This document shows positions 55,144 to 63,134 of a stretch of 64,000 nucleotides of DNA, piece by piece. The DNA is taken from contig JAJZAL010000001.1 in assembly GCA_021799405.1 (NCBI GenBank), positions 53,961-117,960 on the forward strand, read 5' to 3'. The position numbers and the translations under genes are program-made. The notes below the pieces were generated by a model, which saw only the letters and a list, made by a program, of their open reading frames with translations, was not told the DNA's origin and did not search any database. Each line of letters starts with the position of its first letter. Within the stretch, counting starts at the first letter, position 1. Source of the stretch: Acidobacteriota bacterium. Lineage in GTDB: Bacteria > Acidobacteriota > Terriglobia > Terriglobales > Acidobacteriaceae.

Positions 55144-55800
55144 ATGTTTACAGGATTGATTGCGGCGACGGGCAGGATTCGGAGCATTGAGAAACGGCAG
55201 GGTGCGGCGCGGATTACTGTGGAAGCCGGTGCGCTGGCCGAAAAGCTGCACGAAGGCGACAGCATTGCGGTGAATGGGGTTTGCCTGACCGCGCTGGATC
55301 TTGTGCCTGGAATTTTTCATGCTGATCTGGCGGCGGAGACGCTGGCGCGCACGACGCTTGGCGATATGGCAGAGGGGACAGTCGTGAACCTGGAACTGCC
55401 GACACCGTCTGGAATGCCGCTCGGCGGACACGTCGTGCAGGGGCATGTGGATGCGACGGGGACGCTGCTGGCATTGGATCCGGTCGATGCGGCGGCGGAC
55501 CGTGACAAGACGGACTGGTGGCTGCGGATTGCGGTGCCTGAGGGGGTGCGACCCTATGTGGTGGAGAAAGGTTCGATTGCGATTGACGGCATCAGTCTGA
55601 CGGTAGCGAGGTGGGACGGCGCGGAGCTGGCAGTGGCGATCATTCCGCACACCTATGCAGCGACAGACCTTCATACCCTGAAACCAGGCACGAAGGTGAA
55701 CCTGGAAGCGGATGTACTGATGAAGCTGGCTCTGGAGCAGCATCGCGCGCGGCAGGAGTCGACGCTGACAATGGAATCGCTGGTTGCGCGCGGATATTGA
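55144..55800 (+). CDS. ribE: Riboflavin synthase alpha subunit
   Basis: Riboflavin synthase dismutates two 6,7-dimethyl-8-ribityllumazine molecules. The 218-residue protein has two lumazine-binding repeats: MFTGLIAATGRI with GDSIAVNGVCLT, and GGHVVQGHVDATGTL with VEKGSIAIDGISLTV. It follows ribD with 34 bp between. No FMN riboswitch is seen upstream of either rib gene. Confidence 0.96.
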   Translation: MFTGLIAATGRIRSIEKRQGAARITVEAGALAEKLHEGDSIAVNGVCLTALDLVPGIFHADLAAETLARTTLGDMAEGTVVNLELPTPSGMPLGGHVVQGHVDATGTLLALDPVDAAADRDKTDWWLRIAVPEGVRPYVVEKGSIAIDGISLTVARWDGAELAVAIIPHTYAATDLHTLKPGTKVNLEADVLMKLALEQHRARQESTLTMESLVARGY

Positions 55801-55805
55801 ATCGA

Positions 55806-56783
55806 TTATTGCGGCGAGATGATGCCACCGACGGGCATGCGCGTGGGATAGCGGCGGATGCCGAGGAACTGGGCGATTTCGCGCGCGGCGGTGAGGGCGG
55901 AACGCGGCTCGATGAGCACGATGGGCGCGGCGACAGCGGGCAGAGTCTGAGCTGCAGCGATGCCGGCGGCGGCGGCGGGTGAAAGCATCCATCCCACGCG
56001 GGCCATGTGGTGTAATGATTCGCGAACACGATCCTCTTCGATTACGATGACCTGATCGGAAAGCTGCTGCAGTGCCCGTGCGGCGATTCGCGCCGCAGCT
56101 TTGGCCCGAGCATGTGGCGGCGGTGCGATATGTACCGCGAGGCAGCGCGGGGCACGCACGGAGGTCGTCCAGTTGTGTTCGAGCAGAAAGGCAAAGGACT
56201 GTTCGAAGTGGAGGAGTTCGGCGGGTGTAGCGCCGGGGATGAGCAGGGTTTCCGGGAGCTTCCACTGCATCTGCTCGGCGATCTCACAGGCGACCGTGTG
56301 CGCGGCCAAGCGCGCGGCCAGGGCGATACCCTCCGAGGAAAGTGCACCTTCGGGGTGGATGGAATTGCCGGATTCAAGCAGCGTGGCGCCGGCAGCGGAA
56401 ATGCGCAGATGATCAAGGTCATCTGCGTCGCTGCTGAGGGAAACCGCGCATGGCAGTCCCGCGTGTGCAGCGTAGACCGCGAGCGCGGCGGCCAGGGAAT
56501 CGCTTTCGCCAGCATAGGTGAGATGCTTTTGGCCGGCGGCCTTTGCGATGGAAGTAAGGACCGAAGCGACACGGTCGAGTGTGCTGCCGCCGGGATTGCG
56601 ACCTTCGTCCTTCAGCAGGACCGAGGGAGCGGGCGCGATGAGCTGCAGCGGAGTGTTGCCCTCGCCTAGAGAAACGACTGCAGCGCTGGATAGATAGCGC
56701 CACATGGATGCTGGCAGCGATTCGGTCGGGCGTTGGACGACGAGCGTGGCAGAGAGCAACGAAGCGATGGCAGCAGATGTCAT
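55806..56783 (-). CDS. Threonine synthase-like pseudoenzyme lacking the PLP lysine
   Basis: The 325-residue protein has the fold-type II PLP architecture of threonine synthase: LGEGNTPLQLI, LLKDEGRNPGGSTLDRVASV, LTYAGESDSLAAALAVYAAH and AGLPCAVSL. The PLP lysine of the usual NPTGSFKxR motif is replaced: NPGGSTLDR has Leu at residue 69. This suggests no aldimine-based catalysis. The glycine loop also lacks the usual SSGN-type residues. It starts one base before the mqnA stop, so it is coupled to menaquinone synthesis. What it does is unknown. Confidence 0.75.
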   Translation of the reverse strand: MTSAAIASLLSATLVVQRPTESLPASMWRYLSSAAVVSLGEGNTPLQLIAPAPSVLLKDEGRNPGGSTLDRVASVLTSIAKAAGQKHLTYAGESDSLAAALAVYAAHAGLPCAVSLSSDADDLDHLRISAAGATLLESGNSIHPEGALSSEGIALAARLAAHTVACEIAEQMQWKLPETLLIPGATPAELLHFEQSFAFLLEHNWTTSVRAPRCLAVHIAPPPHARAKAAARIAARALQQLSDQVIVIEEDRVRESLHHMARVGWMLSPAAAAGIAAAQTLPAVAAPIVLIEPRSALTAAREIAQFLGIRRYPTRMPVGGIISPQ

Positions 56784-56784
56784 T

Positions 56785-57642
56785 TCACCCAAGGAAACGC
56801 AGTTTCGGCACGGAGGGCAGGACACCACACTCCACGCCGTAGCGATAAAAGAGTTGGATGCCGGTAATGCAGGCTTCGTCGAGTAGGTACCAGATGTTTT
56901 CCGTGAGATAGGTGCGGATCGTTGAGGCGGGCACGGGTATGCGCGCGCTCCATTCGGTGACGAGGTCGTCAACGTGCGCGAGACCGGCATCGCGCGAGGC
57001 CTGAAAATCCGCGATGATCTGCGTAGGCCAGATCCCGGTTTCGGCAGGAGCTTCAGGGCGGATGGCCCAGAAGGCGGAGACCCAGGGTGTGCCAGTGAGG
57101 CGATTCCATTCCTCAGCGAGGTCGATGTAGAGCAGGGCTTCGCCCGTGCGCTGATAGCGCGCATTGCGGTCTTCAAGTGCAAGGAGTGCAGGGTCGCCTA
57201 TGAGCAATGCGGCATCGGCTGCGTCGAGCATGGAATCGAGGTCGGGGCTGTGCGGTTCGAACGCAGGTGAGGTGTTCCAGAGCCTGTGAAAGAGGATGCG
57301 CGTGTAGGTAGCTGACGTGCGGGAGGAGGTGTCGAGCGCAACCCTGCGGATGTCCTGCATGGCGCGATTTTCACGGACGACCAGAATAATGGAGCGAACG
57401 TGCTTGAGCGAGGCAATGGTGCAGCCGGGAATGATCTGCATGGTTGGCTGCGAAGCATAGGCGGCGATGGGAACCAGACCAATGTCAGCTTCGCCAGAGG
57501 CGAGCCTTGCGGCGCAGACAGAGGGCGTAGACCAGGTGAGTTCGTAGCGGTTGGCTAGTTCCTGCTGCGCTGGTGGATGTTCGAAGTTCCACATGAGCGG
57601 GGCGGGGTTCAGAAAAGAGATGGCGGCAATGCGGAGCTTCAC
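56785..57642 (-). CDS. mqnA: Chorismate dehydratase MqnA (futalosine menaquinone pathway)
   Basis: MqnA dehydrates chorismate to 3-enolpyruvylbenzoate, the first step of the futalosine route to menaquinone. The sequence begins KLRIAAISFLNPAPLMWNFE and contains ADIGLVPIAAYAS, characteristic of the MqnA/MqnD family. The end is about 285 residues later. The GTG start is supported by conservation and by TTGCTACACT ending five bases before it; an in-frame TTG at 57696 would add 18 residues that look unconserved. It overlaps the regulatory logic of the next gene by tight spacing only. Confidence 0.88.
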   Translation of the reverse strand: MKLRIAAISFLNPAPLMWNFEHPPAQQELANRYELTWSTPSVCAARLASGEADIGLVPIAAYASQPTMQIIPGCTIASLKHVRSIILVVRENRAMQDIRRVALDTSSRTSATYTRILFHRLWNTSPAFEPHSPDLDSMLDAADAALLIGDPALLALEDRNARYQRTGEALLYIDLAEEWNRLTGTPWVSAFWAIRPEAPAETGIWPTQIIADFQASRDAGLAHVDDLVTEWSARIPVPASTIRTYLTENIWYLLDEACITGIQLFYRYGVECGVLPSVPKLRFLG

Positions 57643-57647
57643 TCCCC

Positions 57648-57657
57648 AGTGTAGCAA
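57648..57657 (-). promoter_or_regulatory. Extended -10 promoter for leaderless mqnA transcript
   Basis: On the minus strand TTGCTACACT ends five bases before the GTG start and is identical to the box before ftsY. Confidence 0.45.
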
Positions 57658-57890
57658 CGAACGAGCAAGTAGCTTCGGTAACCGGAAGAGTGCCAAGAGT
57701 CATTGACGCAGAAGTCGGGGCAGACTAGAAGCTGACTCAGAGCATTCGTTCGCGGCATCCCTGGGGGAATCGGAATCTCGCTTTGGTGGTTGGCTTCATT
57801 CCTGTCTGTTCATGGCGCTGAGTGTATCGATGAGGAAGGCTGTCATCTTGGCCGTACCCGGGCAAATGAGAGCAGGGAGAGAGAATTACG

Positions 57891-59108
57891 GTGGAAGACC
57901 GCCAGATGGGGAACGATGTGCAGGAATTGGAATTGAAGGCGGCCTATCCGGCCGTGACCGAGGAACGGCTCGCGTGGTTGGGACTGGCTCTGACGCCAGG
58001 GCTGGGACCTCGGAGAATCCTGCGCTCGATTGAGAAGGCAGGAAGCGCGCGGAGACTGTTGGACATGCCGCTGACGGAGCTGGAAGCGCTGAATCTTCCT
58101 GCACAAGCAGCACAGTTTGTGAATAGCGGCATGGCGCGGAAAGTTGCTGACGAGGAACTGGAACGGATGACGCAGACCGGCGCAGGATTTTTGACGCATC
58201 GGGATGATGCGTATCCGGCGCGCCTTCAGGAGATTTTTGATGCACCGCCGGTGCTGTGGCTCCGCGGCGATGCATCGCTGCTAAGCCGACACTCTATCGC
58301 TGTGGTGGGGACGCGGCATCCTACGCCTTATGGGACAGGAATGGCAGAGATGCTGGCGCGTGATTTGTCAGTGCATGGCTTGCTGATTGTGAGCGGCATG
58401 GCGCGGGGTGTGGACACGGCGGCGCACAAGGGCGCGCTGGCCGCAAAAAAGCCGACACTGGCGGTGTGGGGCACGGGCGTGGACGTGATTTATCCAAAGG
58501 AGAATAAGGCGCTGGCGGAGCAAATTATCGGGACGGGTGGAGCCATCATTTCGGAGATGCCACTGGGGACGTTTCCGGCACCGCAGAATTTCCCGAAGCG
58601 GAATCGGATCCTGAGTGGGTTGAGCGTTGGCGTGCTGGTGGTGGAGGGCGGCGAGTTCAGCGGAACGCGCGTGACGGCGCGATGCGCGATTGAGCAGAAC
58701 CGGGATGTTTTTGCTGTACCGGGGAATGTGACGAACAAAAACGCGTGGGGTCCTAACACGTTGATTAAACAGGGTGCAAAGCTTACGGCTACGTGGGAAG
58801 ACGTGTGGGAGGAGTTACCGACCGATGTCCGTCTCGAGCTGGAATCGGCGCAAGGGATTGCATCGGAAGGCGAGTCTGCTGCATCGTTATTTGTGGACAA
58901 GCCGCTTCCTCCGGCAGAGGCAAGCCTGTTGCGCCTGCTACGGCACGATGAGGCGCTGCAGATGGAAGAAATCCTCGAGAAGCTGGAGGGGGAGATGAGT
59001 TCATCAGAGATTTTCACGACGCTTTTTGAACTGGAGTTGGCTGGACGAATCCGGCAGCTTCCGGGTAAGAATTACGTGAAGAGCTTTCCTGCCGCACTGA
59101 AAGACTAG
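57891..59108 (+). CDS. dprA: DNA-processing protein DprA
   Basis: DprA protects incoming single-stranded DNA and loads RecA during transformation. The 405-residue protein has an N-terminal SAM/HhH-like region (LGLALTPGLGPRRILRSIEK), a Rossmann-like core (VVGTRHPTPYGTGMAEML, VSGMARGVDTAAHKGALA, GTGVDVIYPKEN) and a C-terminal winged-helix domain. The start is GTG after GGGAGAG; an ATG at 57906 is an alternative. It precedes topA, a common pairing. Confidence 0.95.
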   Translation: MEDRQMGNDVQELELKAAYPAVTEERLAWLGLALTPGLGPRRILRSIEKAGSARRLLDMPLTELEALNLPAQAAQFVNSGMARKVADEELERMTQTGAGFLTHRDDAYPARLQEIFDAPPVLWLRGDASLLSRHSIAVVGTRHPTPYGTGMAEMLARDLSVHGLLIVSGMARGVDTAAHKGALAAKKPTLAVWGTGVDVIYPKENKALAEQIIGTGGAIISEMPLGTFPAPQNFPKRNRILSGLSVGVLVVEGGEFSGTRVTARCAIEQNRDVFAVPGNVTNKNAWGPNTLIKQGAKLTATWEDVWEELPTDVRLELESAQGIASEGESAASLFVDKPLPPAEASLLRLLRHDEALQMEEILEKLEGEMSSSEIFTTLFELELAGRIRQLPGKNYVKSFPAALKD

Positions 59109-59270
59109 GCCGTGGCGTCGGCCAAATGGGCCGGCTGAGGAAAAAATAAAAAATGGCGTAATCGCGCTCCGCTGTGCGTCCCATCACGTGACGTGATAGT
59201 TTGCAAGACAATGCGCTCATTTTTCAGGATGGGAGCGCGGGCCGGAGAGGATTCGGACCAAAGGGAACAA

Positions 59271-62051
59271 ATGGGGAAATCACTTGTGATCGTTGAATCG
59301 CCAGCGAAGGCGAAGACGATCAATAAATATCTCGGAAAAGACTTCCAGGTGGAAGCATCGATCGGGCATATCAAGGATCTGCCGAAGAACAAGCTCGGTG
59401 TGGACGTTGAAAAGGGCACTTTTGAGCCGGAACTGATTGTGATTCCGGGCAAAGAGAAGGTCGTGGACCGTCTGAAGAAGCTGGCGTCGAAAGCCGATGC
59501 TGTGTATCTGGCGCCCGACCCAGACCGCGAAGGCGAAGCAATTGCCGCGCATCTGGCTGACGAGTTGAAGAATGTGGTGAAGCCGGCTTCGATCTACCGT
59601 GTGACGTTCAATGAGATTACATCGAAGGCGGTGAAGAATGCCTTTGACCACGCGCGGCACGTAGACCAGCACCTGGTGGACGCGCAACAGACGCGGCGTG
59701 TGCTGGACCGCATTGTGGGCTACCAGATTTCTCCGCTGCTGTGGGACAAGGTGCGGCGCGGACTCTCCGCGGGGCGCGTGCAGACGGTTGCGCTGCGACT
59801 GATTGTGGAGCGAGAACAGCAGATCAAGGACTTCAAGCCGGTCGAGTATTGGACGATCGAGGCGGTGCTGGAGTCGCCGGCGAAGGCGAAGGAATTTACG
59901 CCTCTCATTGCCCGGTTTGTGGGCATCGACGGGAAGCGGGCGGCGGTGGAAACCGTGAGTCAGCCGGCGGTTCCGGATGGCAGGACGGCGCAGGAGATTG
60001 TCGAGGCTTCACTGCGGGCGAAGTGGTCGGTTCGGACGGTGGAGCGCAAAGAGCGCAGGCGTTCGCCGCAGGCTCCGTTTACGACCAGCAAACTGCAGCA
60101 GGCTGCGGCGGGCGCGCTGGGCTTTAACGTGAAGCGCACGATGGGCGTAGCGCAGCGCCTGTACGAAGGCGTGGAGCTGGGCAGCCGCGGCGCGGTAGGT
60201 CTGATCACCTATATGCGTACGGACTCGACGCGGGTGGCGCCTGAGGCGATCGAATCGGTGCGTGGATATATCAAGAAGAAGCTGGGCGAGAAGTATCTGC
60301 CGGTAGCGCCGAACAGCTTCAAGTCCAAGAAGGATGCGCAGGACGCGCACGAAGCGATTCGTCCGTCGGATCCGGAGATTCATCCGGACGATATTCGGCC
60401 GTTTGTGCTGGACGAGCAGTACAAACTTTACAAGCTGATTTGGCAACGGTTTGTGGCTTCGCAAATGATGCCGGCGATCTATGATCAGACGACGGTGGAG
60501 ATCGCGGCGCAGGCGGATCGGCGTTACGACTATCGGGTGACGGGTTCAATCCTGAAGTTTGAGGGCTACCTGAAGGTCTACAACGAAAGCATCGCCGAGG
60601 AAGAAGACCAGAAGCTGCCGGAACTGACCGAGAACATGCCTCTGCAACTGGCGACGGCCGAACACCTGAAAGTGCTGGCTGAACGGGAGCGCCAGAAGAA
60701 GGTGGAGGAAGCGCGCAGGCAGCACCGCGCCAAGGCCGCGAAGGCCGAGGCGCGAAATGAGAGTGCCGGCGCGGGAGGAGCTTTGGCTGAGTTTGTAGAG
60801 CCGGAAGTGAGCGTTCCGGTGCGGGCAGCGGCTGTGGCCGGTGCGCAGAAGTTCACGGAGCCTCCGCCGCGATACAACGAGGCCTCGCTGGTGAAGGAGC
60901 TGGAAGAGCGCGGGATCGGGCGGCCATCGACCTACGCGACGATCATCAATACGATCCAGGACCGCGAGTACGTGGTGAAGATGGGTGGACGCACCGGGAA
61001 GTTTGTTCCCACCGAGATTGGAACGGTGGTGACGGGCCTGCTGGTGAAGAACTTCCCGTATATCTTCGACACGAAGTACACGGCCCGGCTGGAAGAAGAA
61101 CTGGATGATATCGAAGAGGGCAAGGAACGCTGGACGGACCTGCTGAACGGCTTCTACGGGCACTTTTCCGAGGAACTGGAAGACGCGGCCGAGAACATGG
61201 AAGACATCAAGCGCATGGAGAAGCCGACGGACCAGAAGTGCGACATCTGCGGCTCACCTTTGGTGCTGAAGTGGGGCAAGTTCGGATCGTTCTACGCGTG
61301 CAGCGCCTACGACAAGAAGAAGAAGGGCGGATGCACGTTCACGAAGGAGAACTTTGAAGGCAAGCCGAACCTTGCCGGGCCGGGTGGCGAGGTGGAAGAG
61401 CAGGAAGAGTACTGCGAGAACTGCGGCCGGGTGATGGTGCGGCGGAATGGTCCGTGGGGGCCGTTCATGGCGTGCCCAGGGTACAACGAGGATCCGCCGT
61501 GCAAGACGGTTCGGCGGCTGAACCAGAAGCAGCAGCAGAAGCCGCCCCAGCCGCTGGACGAGAAGTGTCCGAAGTGCGGCGAGCCGCTGGTGCTGCGCAG
61601 CGGGCAGTACGGGGAGTTTGTTTCCTGCTCGGGCTACCCGAAGTGCAAGTACATCAAGCAGAACACGATCGGTATGAAGTGCCCGGTGTGCCACAAGGGC
61701 GAGATTGTGGAGAAGAAGGCGCGGCGCGGCAACGTGTTCTACGGGTGCTCGGAGTATCCGAAGTGCGACTTTACCGCCAACTTCAAGCCAGTGGACAAGA
61801 AATGCCCTGAGTGTGGCAGCCCGTACCTGATGGAGAAGACGCTGAAGTCGGGTGTGTACCTGGTGTGCCCGAACAACAAGAAGTCGGGCGCCGAGGAGGA
61901 AGCTGCGGGCAAGCGCAAGAAGAAGGGCGAAGCCGAAGGTGGCGCGGCCTGCAGTTTTACGAAGCGCATTGGGGATGCTCCAGCGGAGCCAGCGGCGCGG
62001 CCGACGGCGGCGACGCACGGGCCGGTGGTGGAAGAGCTGGCCAAGGTGTAA
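59271..62051 (+). CDS. topA: DNA topoisomerase I with C-terminal zinc ribbons
   Basis: TopA relaxes negative supercoils. The 926-residue protein begins MGKSLVIVESPAKAKTI (Toprim domain) with the acidic triad in APDPDREGEAIAAHL. The active tyrosine is in GLITYMRTDSTRVAPEAI near residue 314. The C-terminus carries five Cys4-type zinc ribbons: CDICGSPL, CENCGRVM, CPKCGEPL, CPVCHKGEI and CPECGSPY, with GYPKC/EYPKC partners. AAGGGA before the ATG at 59271 fixes the start; an in-frame ATG at 59211 follows TAGTTT and could give a longer form. Confidence 0.96.
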   Translation: MGKSLVIVESPAKAKTINKYLGKDFQVEASIGHIKDLPKNKLGVDVEKGTFEPELIVIPGKEKVVDRLKKLASKADAVYLAPDPDREGEAIAAHLADELKNVVKPASIYRVTFNEITSKAVKNAFDHARHVDQHLVDAQQTRRVLDRIVGYQISPLLWDKVRRGLSAGRVQTVALRLIVEREQQIKDFKPVEYWTIEAVLESPAKAKEFTPLIARFVGIDGKRAAVETVSQPAVPDGRTAQEIVEASLRAKWSVRTVERKERRRSPQAPFTTSKLQQAAAGALGFNVKRTMGVAQRLYEGVELGSRGAVGLITYMRTDSTRVAPEAIESVRGYIKKKLGEKYLPVAPNSFKSKKDAQDAHEAIRPSDPEIHPDDIRPFVLDEQYKLYKLIWQRFVASQMMPAIYDQTTVEIAAQADRRYDYRVTGSILKFEGYLKVYNESIAEEEDQKLPELTENMPLQLATAEHLKVLAERERQKKVEEARRQHRAKAAKAEARNESAGAGGALAEFVEPEVSVPVRAAAVAGAQKFTEPPPRYNEASLVKELEERGIGRPSTYATIINTIQDREYVVKMGGRTGKFVPTEIGTVVTGLLVKNFPYIFDTKYTARLEEELDDIEEGKERWTDLLNGFYGHFSEELEDAAENMEDIKRMEKPTDQKCDICGSPLVLKWGKFGSFYACSAYDKKKKGGCTFTKENFEGKPNLAGPGGEVEEQEEYCENCGRVMVRRNGPWGPFMACPGYNEDPPCKTVRRLNQKQQQKPPQPLDEKCPKCGEPLVLRSGQYGEFVSCSGYPKCKYIKQNTIGMKCPVCHKGEIVEKKARRGNVFYGCSEYPKCDFTANFKPVDKKCPECGSPYLMEKTLKSGVYLVCPNNKKSGAEEEAAGKRKKKGEAEGGAACSFTKRIGDAPAEPAARPTAATHGPVVEELAKV

Positions 62052-62260
62052 GCGCCGAAGGCTCACGTTTTTCTGCGCCGGCAGGCTTACGGGAATTTCC
62101 GAGTTAACGTGCCCTCACGCCCCCAGTGCGGGATCGCCGCTCCCTGATGGTCGCGTCGACTGGAGGGTAGCGTCTCCTGGATACAGGGATTGAGGAATTG
62201 CTTAAGCCGCTGCCGGCGTTTCATTTATAGTGCGAAGAGGCTTTCTGGGAGAGTGGATGA

Positions 62261-62710
62261 ATGGAATCGACGCTGGCGACCGCTCATGATGCGGAACTTG
62301 TTCTGAAGTTGTATGATCTGCGGCGCGAAGAGACGATGCGCAAGGCGCGGCATTGGATTGCGGCTGAGTTTAATCCCCAGTCTTTTGAGGAGTTTATGGC
62401 CCCGGTGCAGGCCTGGGGGACGGAGCAGAACGCGTGGTTCCGGCAGGTGACGAGCTACTGGGAAATGGCGGTGGCGTTTGTGCTGCATGGGGCGCTGAAC
62501 GGGGACCTGTTCCTAGATTGCAATGGGGAGCCTTTGTTCCTTTACGCGAAATTTCGGCCATTTCTGGCTGAGGCACGGAAGGTCAACCCGAATTTTTTGA
62601 TGCACACGGAGCGGCTGATCGAGCGGTATCCGGCGGCGCAGGAGCGGGTTGAGTCCATGGCTCGGGCGTTGGAGGCACGGCGGACCAAAGCCGCCGAAGC
62701 GCGGGCCTGA
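62261..62710 (+). CDS. Uncharacterised 149-residue protein
   Basis: I do not recognise a named family. The protein is soluble, mostly helical and acidic-basic mixed, with an internal FLLHGALNGDLFLD-like segment (AVAFVLHGALNGDLFL) and a C-terminal ESMARALEARRTKAA helix. GGGAGAG upstream of the ATG and coding composition support it as a real gene. It may resemble DUF4760-type proteins. It lies between topA and a DUF427 gene. Confidence 0.75.
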   Translation: MESTLATAHDAELVLKLYDLRREETMRKARHWIAAEFNPQSFEEFMAPVQAWGTEQNAWFRQVTSYWEMAVAFVLHGALNGDLFLDCNGEPLFLYAKFRPFLAEARKVNPNFLMHTERLIERYPAAQERVESMARALEARRTKAAEARA

Positions 62711-62792
62711 GGGCGATGCTGTTTCTGTTCTGGTAAGGTGAAAGGGTTGCGGTCCGGACGGTGGCCGGGCGGCAGGGAAGGACGGTAGGACG

Positions 62793-63077
62793 ATGGCCAA
62801 AGCGGTGTGGAATGGCAAAGTTGTGGCCGAAAGCGACACGTTTGTGACGGCGGAGGGGAATGTTTACTTCCCAGAGAGCTCGGTCAAGCGCGAGTATCTG
62901 CGTCCCAGCTCGACGACGTCGACTTGCCCATGGAAGGGACAGGCGAAGTACTACACGATCCTGATCGACGGGCAGGAGAACCCGGACGCGGCCTGGTACT
63001 ACCCAGACCCGAAACCGGCGGCCCGGAATATCAAGGGCCATATCGCCTTCTGGCGCGGGGTGGAAGTCGAGAAATAG
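62793..63077 (+). CDS. DUF427 family protein
   Basis: The 94-residue protein matches DUF427: a small beta-fold with KAVWNGKVVAESDTF, EGNVYFPESSVKREYL, TSTCPWKGQAKYYTI and AAWYYPDPKPAARNIKGHIA, ending FWRGVEVE. It acts in the cytosol; function is unknown. AGGACG immediately upstream of the ATG is a weak ribosome site. A hairpin terminator follows. Confidence 0.92.
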   Translation: MAKAVWNGKVVAESDTFVTAEGNVYFPESSVKREYLRPSSTTSTCPWKGQAKYYTILIDGQENPDAAWYYPDPKPAARNIKGHIAFWRGVEVEK

Positions 63078-63110
63078 ATTTCTGCCTGCATTCGAGTTTG
63101 TGGAAGCATG

Positions 63111-63134
63111 AAAGCCCGCGGTGAGCGGGCTTTT
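63111..63134 (+). terminator. Intrinsic terminator after the DUF427 gene
   Basis: Stem AAAGCCCGC / GCGGGCTTT with loop GGTGA is followed by TGTGCTT. Confidence 0.8.
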
